A DNA stretch of 64,000 bases, from contig CAJINA010000167.1 of NCBI GenBank assembly GCA_905176665.1, forward strand, positions 1-64,000, read 5' to 3'. This DNA is from Olavius algarvensis Delta 4 endosymbiont (lineage in GTDB: Bacteria; Desulfobacterota; Desulfobacteria; Desulfobacterales; CAJINA01). Positions 34,135-42,249 of the stretch are shown piece after piece (positions within the stretch are counted from its first letter, which is position 1; each line of letters begins with the position of its first letter). The notes below the pieces were generated by a model. It was not told the DNA's origin. It saw only the letters and a list, made by a program, of their open reading frames with translations, and did not search any database. The translations under genes and the position numbers were made by a program.

Positions 34135-37100
34135 CTACAGGGCCCGGGCCCAGGAAAGGCTGCCCTCTATAGTGCGCCATTTGAACAGGCCGGTGGTCAA
34201 CTGATGAGCCGAACTGGTCTCCACCGGCCACACGGTGACCAGCAGGGCGCGGGCCCCGGAGTAGAAAAAGGCACGACCGAGACCGCTGACCGCTTCACTC
34301 CCCTGCCGGTCCGCCGCCCCGGTATCGCAGGCGCTGAGCACCACCAGGTCGGCATCGAGTTTGAGGGACAGGACCTCGCCCATGGTCAGCAGGCCGTCTT
34401 CTTCCTTACCGGTGACATCCGGGGAAGAGAGGGCCAGGGCCGGCTGGGACAACCCGTCGAGGTCACCGGGCCGCAGGGCATGGGTGGCAAAGGCCACGAC
34501 TTTCTTGCCCGCCAAGTCCTGGGTCTTGACCGTGGTTTCCGAGGCGTCCGCGCCCAGGTAGATATCCCGGGAAGGGTCAGCACCCAACTCCGCGCCAATT
34601 TCCCTGATTTCGGCGGCCGTGTCCGGGAGACGGTTTAGTTGCTCCAGGCCAACCGACGTGAGGGCGGCATTGTCCAGAACACCCTCTTCACTGACCCGGA
34701 TACCGCGAATTTGAATGGCCTGCCCCCCCTGGCCTCTACGTGCCAGCCTGGCTGCCGGGCTGGTGGCCGCTTCCAGTTGATCCGCGTTGAAGATGGGATC
34801 TCCGAATCCAATGAAGGGTTCCCGGTCCTCATTCCCGGGCGGCAAGGTCCGCAGCGTGAGCAGAGACGCAGCCGAAGGCAATCGGGTAATGGACACCCGC
34901 TTGATCAGCCAGGGTATATGGCGATAACTCTCGAAGCGCACAGCATCATCCCGGGCGGGACTACCCGGCGCCGTCGGTAGCAGCGCAAGCGGCAACTGGT
35001 CGAGCGGTCCTTTAACGACCACGAGCAGATCGGTGGCACGCTGCCAGGCCCCGGCCACCGGGGCCAATAACTGATCATAGAGCGTGTAGGCTGTTTCCGT
35101 ATCGAATTCGGGAATGTCGCTGAGCATCTGAGCGTCGGGTTTCAAGGCGCTGCGCAACCCGATGACCTTTTTGGCCAGTGCTTCCCGCCCCAACTCTATG
35201 ACGGTAAACACCGGTTCGCCCTGGGCTGGAATGGCCCATACGCAAGTCCTGTCTGCCAGGGTCCAGATGCTGATAAAGGCTTCACTGGCCCCCAGCTGGG
35301 CCTGGATTGTTGCCATCGTCGGCGGTTGCGGGGTCACGTAGTCGGTATATTTCGGGAATTCGACCGTTATCCGCGTCTGGATCGCCGTTCGTGCTGCGGA
35401 AAGGGTGTGGATGCTGTTTTCAAGGGCGGCCAAAGCGGTGCTGTTGGCACCCCCTTGTGACGCGGCCAGGTTGTAATAGGCGGCCTTGAGACTTTTTATC
35501 TTTTTGGCGGCATCCTGTTCCTGGCGGACCAACTCGGCCAGCTGTGGATCAGACAGGGAGGCCGCCCGGGCACTGCTTTCTCCCAGGGCGCTGTTAACCC
35601 GGGTTTGCCGTGCATCGGCCAGTTGAAAAAGCTCGGTGACAAGATGACGGCGTTCTGCCCGGTCTGTATTCTGCAGATAAATATCCAGCAGCAGATCGAT
35701 ATAGCGGTTCAGCAACAGGTCCGCCCGCCGCTGCATCTCAAAGCCGGTGCCGGGTTCCTGTAAAATCGCCAGCAAACCGGGAACAGCTTGTGCAAAGGCT
35801 GACCGGGCCGCCGCTGTCTGCCGCTCCCGGTAGAGCATGAGGGCTTCCAGGGCTTTTTGCTCGGCTTCATTTAAGGTGTTGTCTATTTTGAGGACTTCAT
35901 TTTCGACACGGGTCGCCCGAATCAGGTCCCGCGCCGCTTGCATGCGCCGATTCTCGATCAAGGTCAGGATCAAGCTGGTATTGCGGTGGGCATAGCGCCG
36001 GAACAGGTAAGTATTGTCCCGCATCCCATCCAGGGCGGGGTCATAGGCCGCCATGGCAGCCGCAAAATCGTAGTCGGCACAAAGGACGGCCGCCTGGAAC
36101 AAGCCGGCCTTTATCATGACATCTTCTTCTTTGGGCAAACGCAGATCCTCCAGAATCTTTTTCTGGGCCGCGGCCAGAATCTTGGCGTTGGCCAGGTCCC
36201 CCTTGGCCAGCAGGACCCCTCCCAGGGTCTGCAGGGCAATCGCCGTTATTCCCGTTTGCCGGCCGTAAATCTGGACCGCGTGTTTAACCCCCCAGCGGGC
36301 TTCTTTTTCGGCTTCCATCAGACGTCCCTGGCGCTGCAGGTTGACCGCCAGGTCCAGTTCGGCATAAACAGCTTCGATCGGACGCTGACGACGCATCTGG
36401 CTCTGGTAACTGAGTACGCGAACGCGTTTCTCGTAAGCCTGGTCGTATAACCCCTGGGCCTCGAGGAGTTCCGCCTCAGCAGCCAGGATATCGTTTTCAT
36501 TGCCGACATCATGGACACCACTATCAACTATCAAGCTATACCGTGCGGCGGCCGGAACCTTCTGGTATTCGAGGTAAGCCTGCTCGATCGCAGCTTCCGC
36601 ACGATCAAACTCTCCCATACGGGTCAAAATGCGGGCTTGAAAGCCCAGGTAGGGTCCAAACCGGAAATGGCCTTCTTTAAGATTTAAAAGTGATTCTTTG
36701 CTGAGGTTGAAAGCTGCCTCATAGCGTCCGGCCTGCATCTCGATCTTGGCCAGCCGGCGATAGAGAAATGAATCCCGGATACGGGCCGTCTCACCATAGG
36801 CAATCGCCCATCGAATATCCCTGGCCGCAGCCTCGAAACGGTATAGTTCGTAGCGGGCATTGGCCCGGCTTTTATGAAAGTGGAATATGTCTGCGGCTCG
36901 CCCGGTCGGTGGGCTGCTGTCCGCTATCCGGAAAATTTTCGTCATGTACTCGTTTTCATTCTCCGGCTGTTCCAGAATAGCCAGGATGTCATCCAACTTG
37001 CGCGGCGGGGGCGACAAGGGAATGCCCTGCATGCTGAGGACCACGTCGCGGGCCTGCTCGAAGCTCATCTGGCTGTCATTCCTCTTTCCAGTTGTCTGGC

Positions 37101-37155
37101 AGGCGCTCGAAACAATTAGGACCAAAAATAGGAGAAGTATCTTTTTTATCCTCAT
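34135..37155 (-). CDS. TPR-CHAT domain lipoprotein, truncated by an amber stop
   Basis: A 1006-residue protein. A lipoprotein-type signal (LLLFLVLIVSSAC, Cys near 19) is followed by about 550 residues of TPR-like helical repeats, and a CHAT (caspase HetF associated with TPRs) protease domain from about 680. The catalytic dyad is His892 in FATHAL and Cys943 in LSACDTG. CHAT proteases are caspase-like and act in protein-cleaving regulatory or defence systems. The frame ends in TAG within the last conserved CHAT strand region; the missing ~41 residues are still encoded downstream. The catalytic residues remain, but the last core strand is lost unless the stop is read through. No partner gene is adjacent. 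Confidence 0.85.
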   Translation of the reverse strand: MRIKKILLLFLVLIVSSACQTTGKRNDSQMSFEQARDVVLSMQGIPLSPPPRKLDDILAILEQPENENEYMTKIFRIADSSPPTGRAADIFHFHKSRANARYELYRFEAAARDIRWAIAYGETARIRDSFLYRRLAKIEMQAGRYEAAFNLSKESLLNLKEGHFRFGPYLGFQARILTRMGEFDRAEAAIEQAYLEYQKVPAAARYSLIVDSGVHDVGNENDILAAEAELLEAQGLYDQAYEKRVRVLSYQSQMRRQRPIEAVYAELDLAVNLQRQGRLMEAEKEARWGVKHAVQIYGRQTGITAIALQTLGGVLLAKGDLANAKILAAAQKKILEDLRLPKEEDVMIKAGLFQAAVLCADYDFAAAMAAYDPALDGMRDNTYLFRRYAHRNTSLILTLIENRRMQAARDLIRATRVENEVLKIDNTLNEAEQKALEALMLYRERQTAAARSAFAQAVPGLLAILQEPGTGFEMQRRADLLLNRYIDLLLDIYLQNTDRAERRHLVTELFQLADARQTRVNSALGESSARAASLSDPQLAELVRQEQDAAKKIKSLKAAYYNLAASQGGANSTALAALENSIHTLSAARTAIQTRITVEFPKYTDYVTPQPPTMATIQAQLGASEAFISIWTLADRTCVWAIPAQGEPVFTVIELGREALAKKVIGLRSALKPDAQMLSDIPEFDTETAYTLYDQLLAPVAGAWQRATDLLVVVKGPLDQLPLALLPTAPGSPARDDAVRFESYRHIPWLIKRVSITRLPSAASLLTLRTLPPGNEDREPFIGFGDPIFNADQLEAATSPAARLARRGQGGQAIQIRGIRVSEEGVLDNAALTSVGLEQLNRLPDTAAEIREIGAELGADPSRDIYLGADASETTVKTQDLAGKKVVAFATHALRPGDLDGLSQPALALSSPDVTGKEEDGLLTMGEVLSLKLDADLVVLSACDTGAADRQGSEAVSGLGRAFFYSGARALLVTVWPVETSSAHQLTTGLFKWRTIEGSLSWARAL

Positions 37156-37217
37156 GGTTTCCTCTTGGCAGTTGGCAAAAGTTGGAGATTATATAGTGTT
37201 TGATCCTGACCGGAACG

Positions 37218-37772
37218 TCAGCCGCCGGCGGCGGCGCCGGCATCGAAGACTTTAAAATTGGTGGGTTTGAAGCGGTCCGGGCTGACCGCATCGATGGTCG
37301 CCCGGATCTCTTCGGTCGCAAAAGGGCTGGCCGGGCTGGCCGACATGAAACCGATCAGCGCCAGGTTGACGGCCATGGGGGCCTCCAGCGACAGGGCGAT
37401 CTTACCGGCGTCCACAGACCGGCATTGAATCTGCTTCTCTTCCAGATAGGAGCGGACACGCTCGTCTGGAAAACTATTTACATCACTGTTGACGTAGAGC
37501 TGACTTTGCGGGGCCAAAAACGGCAGGTTTCGGCAGGCTTCGTGTTTTTCCAGGGCCAGCAAGTGCTGGCAGGCCCCGGCATTGACCAGGCTGCTGTTCA
37601 CATCGCCCAGCCGCAGGTGCGAAATGACCGAACCGCCGCGCTGGGCCATCCCGTGGGTTTCGGCCCCCAGCACATCCAGCCCTCTGGTCAGGGCTGTGCG
37701 GGCAAGCACTTTGGTCATGAATAAGATTCCCTGGCCTCCCAGGCCGCAAAGTACCATGTTGATGCTTTCCAT
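37218..37772 (-). CDS. iorB: Indolepyruvate ferredoxin oxidoreductase, beta subunit
   Basis: The 184-residue gamma-type subunit of 2-oxoacid:ferredoxin oxidoreductases. It shows GLGGQGILFMTKVLA (11-25) and AETHGMAQRGGSVISHLR (37-54), typical of IorB. With IorA it decarboxylates arylpyruvates such as indolepyruvate to aryl-acetyl-CoA, reducing ferredoxin. It follows iorA by 101 bp. The context (TrpB2, indoleacetate-type genes) supports indolepyruvate as substrate, though IorAB also accepts phenylpyruvate and hydroxyphenylpyruvate. Confidence 0.93.
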   Translation of the reverse strand: MESINMVLCGLGGQGILFMTKVLARTALTRGLDVLGAETHGMAQRGGSVISHLRLGDVNSSLVNAGACQHLLALEKHEACRNLPFLAPQSQLYVNSDVNSFPDERVRSYLEEKQIQCRSVDAGKIALSLEAPMAVNLALIGFMSASPASPFATEEIRATIDAVSPDRFKPTNFKVFDAGAAAGG

Positions 37773-37873
37773 GTCTCACCCTTTCACAATATATCCGTTC
37801 ATTTCTCCAGTCGTCATATTCCTTTGCATCCGTAAACGGTCTTGAAGAGCCAACCGGACCACTCCTTATAACG

Positions 37874-39730
37874 CTATTCTTCCTCGATGGCGCCTTTGGG
37901 GCACACCAGCAGACAGACACCGCACTCGGCGCAGAGCATCGGATCTACCCGGGGCTGCTCTTCCACCTGATCTTTATAGAGGGCCGGACATTCGAACCGG
38001 TCATGACAGAACCCGCACAGGTCGCAGTTGTCATTTATCGTAACCGGTTTCCGGTTCGGTATGGCTCCCCGATGGTCGTTGATCACGCAGGGGTGCCGGG
38101 CGATTATCACGGCGATGCCCCCGTCAGGGTCTCCTACATATGCGGCGGCTTTCTTAAGCAGGGCACGCATGTTGTTCACGTCATAAGGATCAACCACCTC
38201 AACAAAATCAATGCCGCAGCCGGTGACGACCCGTTCGAGGCTGATGGACTTGCCCATGCTCCCGTCAGCCCTGATACCCGTGGAAATCGCGGGCTGCATT
38301 CCGGTCATGGCCGTGGTCTCATTGTCCAGGAGTACCAGGATGAACCGGGCGTCGTTGTATACCGCGTTGATCAGACCGGCTGTACCAGAATGAAAGAAGG
38401 TCGAATCCCCCATGGTCGCCACCACAGGCTGGGCCACGTCATCCTGCTTGAAGGCCTGGACAAACCCGGAACCTAAAGTGATGCCGGCCCCCATATCCAG
38501 GCAGGTATCCACCCCGCCGAGATTCATTCCCAGCGTGTAGCAGCCGATATCGGAGGTGTAGATGGCTTTGGGCTGGGCCTTGCGAATCGCGAAGAATGAC
38601 GCCCGATGGGGACACCCGGCACAGAGTGTGGGCTTGCGGATGGGCAGTTCGAGCGACTGCACCAGTTCCATTGCGGCCGGTTCACCATGGCTTTTCAACA
38701 GCGCCAGTCCGTTTTCAGCGAGAACCGCGTTCAGGGCCTTTTCCACAATCTGCGGCACCAGCTCACCTTCCGAGGGAATATGGCCTGAAAGCCGTCCCAG
38801 GACTTTGGTCTTGTCGCGCAGGAACAACTCGATGACGGTATCCGTCTCTTCCACCACCAGCACACGTTCGCAGGCAACCATGAACTCGTCCGCCAGTTGT
38901 TCCGGGAATGGATAGGGAGCCCCCAACTTGAGCAGCGGTATGTCCCGCCGCTCGCTTTCCGCTAAAAGATCCTTGACCACGGCCCAGGACACGCCGCCGG
39001 CAATAACGCCCAATGGATAGGACTGCCCCGGCGCCAGGTCGTGAGCGTTAAAAGGTGTGAGGGTGTTGAAAGTTTCGCCGATCTTTTTTAATTTGCGGTT
39101 CAGTTCGGCGTGGAGCATGAATCTAAAGCGGGGCGTGGCTGCCCAGCGGGCCGGATTCTTTTCAAAGACCGCCTTGTCCGGGTTGACGTTGAGTTCACCG
39201 GGAACGATGTTCTGGCGTCCGTGGCAAACCCGGATGGCCGGCCGCAGAATAACCGGCACACCGAATTCTGCGGACAGCTCCATGGCCTGGACCGCCATCT
39301 CCCGGGCCTCCTGGGGCGTCGCCGGATCGAACACCGGCACCTTGGCCAGTCGGGCCATGAGGCGCGTGTCTTGTTCGGTCTGCGATGAATGCGGTCCGGG
39401 ATCGTCACAGGAGATGATGACCAACCCCCCGGTGGTCCCGAGATAGGCGGCGCTCATCAGCGAATCGGCCGCCACGTTCAGGCCCACCTGCTTCATACAG
39501 ACGGCCGCTCTTTTGCCGGCGATCGCCGCGGCATAGGCATTGTCCAGGGCTACCTTTTCATTGGTAGACCACTCGACATAGGTATTCAATCGGGAGGACT
39601 TCACCAAGCGAACCACCTCCGGCAGGATTTCCGAGCTGGGCGTACCCGGGTAGGAGGTAACCACCTGGCAGCCGGCTTCCAGCAGTCCCAGGGCGATCGC
39701 GCCGTTTCCGAGTAAGAATTCAGCGGGCAT
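37874..39730 (-). CDS. iorA: Indolepyruvate ferredoxin oxidoreductase, alpha subunit
   Basis: The 618-residue thiamine-diphosphate subunit. N-terminal pyrimidine-binding domain (GNGAIALGLLEAG, SYPGTPSSEI), then a central domain and the TPP-binding domain with GDSTFFHSG...N near 440-465. A C-terminal ferredoxin domain has CDLCGFC...C and CAECGVCLLVCP, two [4Fe-4S] sites (about 565-615). In the cytoplasm it makes aryl-acetyl-CoA from arylpyruvate with ferredoxin as acceptor. Here it would supply indoleacetyl-CoA, the CoA donor and precursor of the divergent indoleacetate operon. Confidence 0.95.
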   Translation of the reverse strand: MPAEFLLGNGAIALGLLEAGCQVVTSYPGTPSSEILPEVVRLVKSSRLNTYVEWSTNEKVALDNAYAAAIAGKRAAVCMKQVGLNVAADSLMSAAYLGTTGGLVIISCDDPGPHSSQTEQDTRLMARLAKVPVFDPATPQEAREMAVQAMELSAEFGVPVILRPAIRVCHGRQNIVPGELNVNPDKAVFEKNPARWAATPRFRFMLHAELNRKLKKIGETFNTLTPFNAHDLAPGQSYPLGVIAGGVSWAVVKDLLAESERRDIPLLKLGAPYPFPEQLADEFMVACERVLVVEETDTVIELFLRDKTKVLGRLSGHIPSEGELVPQIVEKALNAVLAENGLALLKSHGEPAAMELVQSLELPIRKPTLCAGCPHRASFFAIRKAQPKAIYTSDIGCYTLGMNLGGVDTCLDMGAGITLGSGFVQAFKQDDVAQPVVATMGDSTFFHSGTAGLINAVYNDARFILVLLDNETTAMTGMQPAISTGIRADGSMGKSISLERVVTGCGIDFVEVVDPYDVNNMRALLKKAAAYVGDPDGGIAVIIARHPCVINDHRGAIPNRKPVTINDNCDLCGFCHDRFECPALYKDQVEEQPRVDPMLCAECGVCLLVCPKGAIEEE

Positions 39731-39859
39731 TTTTCATCCCTTTTAGTGAAAGTGTTCTTGGTTTAGGTACGACCACGTACTTTTTGAGAAAAGGGTTCAA
39801 GGGGGCGAGGGCTCAAACCCATTTAGGGCTTAACAGCATTTCACATGGCCCCTGGGACC

Positions 39860-40132
39860 CTATTCCTTTTGCTTTTTCGCCTGGTCGATCAGTTCCAGCA
39901 AAGAGAGCATCTTGGGTTTGACCTTGCCGCTGAAGGCCTGTTCATACGCTTCGGTGGTCAACTCACCCTGCAGATAAGCCTGGACATCGAAGTGGGTGTG
40001 CCAGCAATCCAGGGTTTTAAAGCAGGGCTGCCCCTGGTTTTCCTGGCGGCAATAGGAGAAGTAGATCTGGTGCCCCAGGCGGGGGCAGCGGATCTGATAG
40101 TCGTCTGCGGGTGGGGTCTTTTTTTGTGACAT
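39860..40132 (-). CDS. Small conserved-looking Cys4 protein upstream of iorAB
   Basis: 90 residues that I do not recognise. Four Cys (near residues 16, 28, 37 and 43) and two His in HTHF form a compact region that could bind Zn or an Fe-S cluster; the C-terminal ~35 residues are helical and basic. It lies between the trpB2 terminator and iorA, 129 bp before iorA, so it is probably first in the iorAB transcript. Confidence 0.65.
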   Translation of the reverse strand: MSQKKTPPADDYQIRCPRLGHQIYFSYCRQENQGQPCFKTLDCWHTHFDVQAYLQGELTTEAYEQAFSGKVKPKMLSLLELIDQAKKQKE

Positions 40133-40145
40133 TGTAAAAAATGAT

Positions 40146-40167
40146 CCCGGAGGCCGAAGCCTCCGGG
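40146..40167 (-). terminator. Intrinsic terminator of trpB2 (leftward)
   Basis: A perfect 9-bp stem CCCGGAGGC/GCCTCCGGG with a 4-nt loop. Read leftward it is followed by ATCATTTTTTAC. It separates the trpB2 end of the HCR-like operon from the iorAB unit. Confidence 0.85.
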
Positions 40168-40196
40168 AATTTCGAAACCATTAAAGAACGCGCACG

Positions 40197-41573
40197 TTAG
40201 CCTTTATATTGCTGCGGCTTGGGCAGGGGTGCAATGTCGGCCAGGGCGCGCTCAATCTCATCCTCGGCCAGTTCGTGGTCGGCCAGCTTGCCGGAGAGGT
40301 AGGCCTCGTAGGCGGCCATATCGACCAACCCGTGTCCACTCCAGTTAAAGAGGATTGTCTTTTCCTTGCCTTCCTCCTTGGCCTTGAGGGCCTCGCGAAT
40401 GGTGGCCGCCACAGCATGGTCGGTTTCCGGGGCACTGATGTAGCCCTCTGACCTGGCAAAGGTAATGCCGGCCTGGAAGGTTTCCAGCTGGGGAATGGCG
40501 ACTGGTCGAAAAAGGTTGTCCAACAGCAGCTGACTGACAACGGGGGCCATGCCGTGATAACGCAGGCCGCCGGCGTGAATGCCTTCCGGCACGAAAGTGT
40601 GCCCCAGGGTGTGCATGGGCAGCAGCGGTGTCATCTGGACGGTGTCACCGAAATCGTAGGAAAATGACCCCTTGGTCATGGTGGGGCACGATGTCGGCTC
40701 AACGCCGATGATGTCGATGTCCTTCCCGTTGATCTTGTCCCGCACGAATGGCAGCGCCAGGCCTGCAAAATTGCTGCCGCCACCGGCACAGCCAATGATG
40801 ACATCGGGGTAGTCCCCCGCTATTTCCATCTGTTTCTGGGCTTCCAGGCCAATAACAGTCTGGTGCAGCATGACGTGGTTCAACACGCTGCCCAGGGAGT
40901 ATTTGGTGTCCTCATCACCGACTGCGGCCTCGACCGCTTCGCTGATGGCAATGCCGAGGCTGCCGGGGGAATCTGGATTCTGCTCCAGGATGGTGCGCCC
41001 GGCATTGGTCTCCGTACTGGGGCTGGGCACACAGGAGCCGCACCAGGTTTCCATCATGATCCGGCGGTAGGGTTTCTGCTGATAGCTGACCTTGACCATG
41101 TAGACCTTACACTCCAGGCCGAAGAGCGCACAGCAAAAAGAGAGCGCACTGCCCCACTGGCCGGCCCCGGTTTCCGTGGTAATGCGTTTGGTTCCGGAGA
41201 TCTTGTTGTAGTAAGCCTGGGCAATGGCCGTGTTGGGTTTGTGACTGCCCGCGGGGCTGACACCCTCATTTTTGAAATAGATCTTGGCGGGCGTATCCAG
41301 GAATTTCTCCAGAGAATAGGCCCGGTAAAGAGGCGATGGTCGCCAGATCTGGTATTTTGCCATAACTTCATCGGGGATATCGATCCAGCGCTCCTGGCTG
41401 ACTTCCTGTTCGATGAGGGGCATGGGAAAAATCGGGGCCAGATCCTCGGGACCGCAGGGTTGTCCAGTTCCGGGATGCAGCGGCGGTTCCATGGGCGTGG
41501 GCATGTCGGCGGCAATATTGTACCATTTGCGGGGCAGTTCCGATTCTGGCAAAAATATTTTCTTGACCTCCAT
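40197..41573 (-). CDS. trpB: Tryptophan synthase beta chain, TrpB2 type
   Basis: A 458-residue PLP enzyme of the TrpB2 class, longer than TrpB1 and not requiring TrpA. The PLP lysine lies in [11 protein letters not shown] near 102-112, and the phosphate loop is [11 protein letters not shown] near 223-233. TrpB2 joins indole with serine or phosphoserine to give tryptophan. No trpA is nearby. Between HCR-like and iorAB genes, it could capture free indole as tryptophan for the indolepyruvate route. ATG 41573 has AGGAGG 5 nt upstream; longer in-frame starts lack an RBS and homology. Confidence 0.92.
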   Translation of the reverse strand: MEVKKIFLPESELPRKWYNIAADMPTPMEPPLHPGTGQPCGPEDLAPIFPMPLIEQEVSQERWIDIPDEVMAKYQIWRPSPLYRAYSLEKFLDTPAKIYFKNEGVSPAGSHKPNTAIAQAYYNKISGTKRITTETGAGQWGSALSFCCALFGLECKVYMVKVSYQQKPYRRIMMETWCGSCVPSPSTETNAGRTILEQNPDSPGSLGIAISEAVEAAVGDEDTKYSLGSVLNHVMLHQTVIGLEAQKQMEIAGDYPDVIIGCAGGGSNFAGLALPFVRDKINGKDIDIIGVEPTSCPTMTKGSFSYDFGDTVQMTPLLPMHTLGHTFVPEGIHAGGLRYHGMAPVVSQLLLDNLFRPVAIPQLETFQAGITFARSEGYISAPETDHAVAATIREALKAKEEGKEKTILFNWSGHGLVDMAAYEAYLSGKLADHELAEDEIERALADIAPLPKPQQYKG

Positions 41574-41778
41574 AGCGCCTCCTTTTCGGTTTTGTCGGGC
41601 AGTTTGGTTTTTAGCGTACAGTTGCAGATTATGAATAGAAGCAGCCGCAAAAGCTGCTATTTCGCGTGCGCGGACAGGGCTCACCATACCCCAATCCGGG
41701 GGGACCTGCAAACAGAAAATTGGCGGGGAGTGCGGATGGAAGTCAGCTAGAGAGGTTGATTCCGGGATTGGGCCAATC

Positions 41779-41828
41779 AGGCTTCGCCAAAGGCTACGCC
41801 CGACAGGAAGCCTTTTTTGAGATGGGTT
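41779..41828. repeat. Gene-end element, copy 2, with hairpin
   Basis: Read leftward from the VOC gene stop: GAACCCATCTCAAAAAAGGCTTC, then a spacer, then GAAGCCT. AGGCTTC/GAAGCCT plus the A-run form a bidirectional terminator-like hairpin. The same opening motif follows the DUF3999 gene (6888) and the last gene of the window (about 63823). Confidence 0.55.
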
Positions 41829-42248
41829 CTATTTGTCCGGATCAAATTCCCCGTCGATTATTTCAGTGAGCACACCGCAGGTATCCGCCGGCGGCATAAT
41901 AAAAGCATAGCGGTTACCCATCAACCGACGCGGTTTTTCGTCGATCAGCCGGGCGCCTTTTTGCTTGAGTTCGTCCAAGCCGGCCGCAACGTCATCCACG
42001 CGGTATGAAATCAGAAAAACGCCTTCGCCTTTTTTTTCAATGAAGCGGGCCACATCTCCATCGGGCGTTGTGGATTCCATCAGTTCAAGAGCCACGGTTC
42101 CCAGATAATAGCGGGCCACCTTGATTTTTTCCTGCTCGGCGATGTATTCGAGGGCAAGCTCCAATCCAAATGTGTCTTCGTAGATTTTGCGGGCGCTGGC
42201 AAGGTCCTTGACAGCAATACAGATATGGTCGATCTCCTTGGCTTTCAC
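41829..42248 (-). CDS. VOC superfamily protein, methylmalonyl-CoA epimerase-like
   Basis: A 139-residue glyoxalase/VOC protein closest in layout to methylmalonyl-CoA epimerase. It keeps the first metal His (DHICIAV, His8) and the C-terminal Glu (VLTEI). The epimerase GEGLHH motif reads GEGVFL (74-79), so the second metal His is gone, and classical epimerase activity is doubtful. It starts with GTG (AAGGAG 8 nt upstream) one base after the stop of the molybdenum-enzyme large subunit, so it is cotranslated with it. It may act on a CoA ester handled by that enzyme. Confidence 0.75.
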   Translation of the reverse strand: MKAKEIDHICIAVKDLASARKIYEDTFGLELALEYIAEQEKIKVARYYLGTVALELMESTTPDGDVARFIEKKGEGVFLISYRVDDVAAGLDELKQKGARLIDEKPRRLMGNRYAFIMPPADTCGVLTEIIDGEFDPDK

Positions 42249-42249
42249 A

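Noticed and set aside
34135-34137. Certain pyrrolysine insertion in the CHAT protein
   Set aside because: No pyl genes are in the window, the residue lies in a region where relatives usually carry ordinary residues, and a CAG to TAG mutation is simpler; kept only as a possibility.
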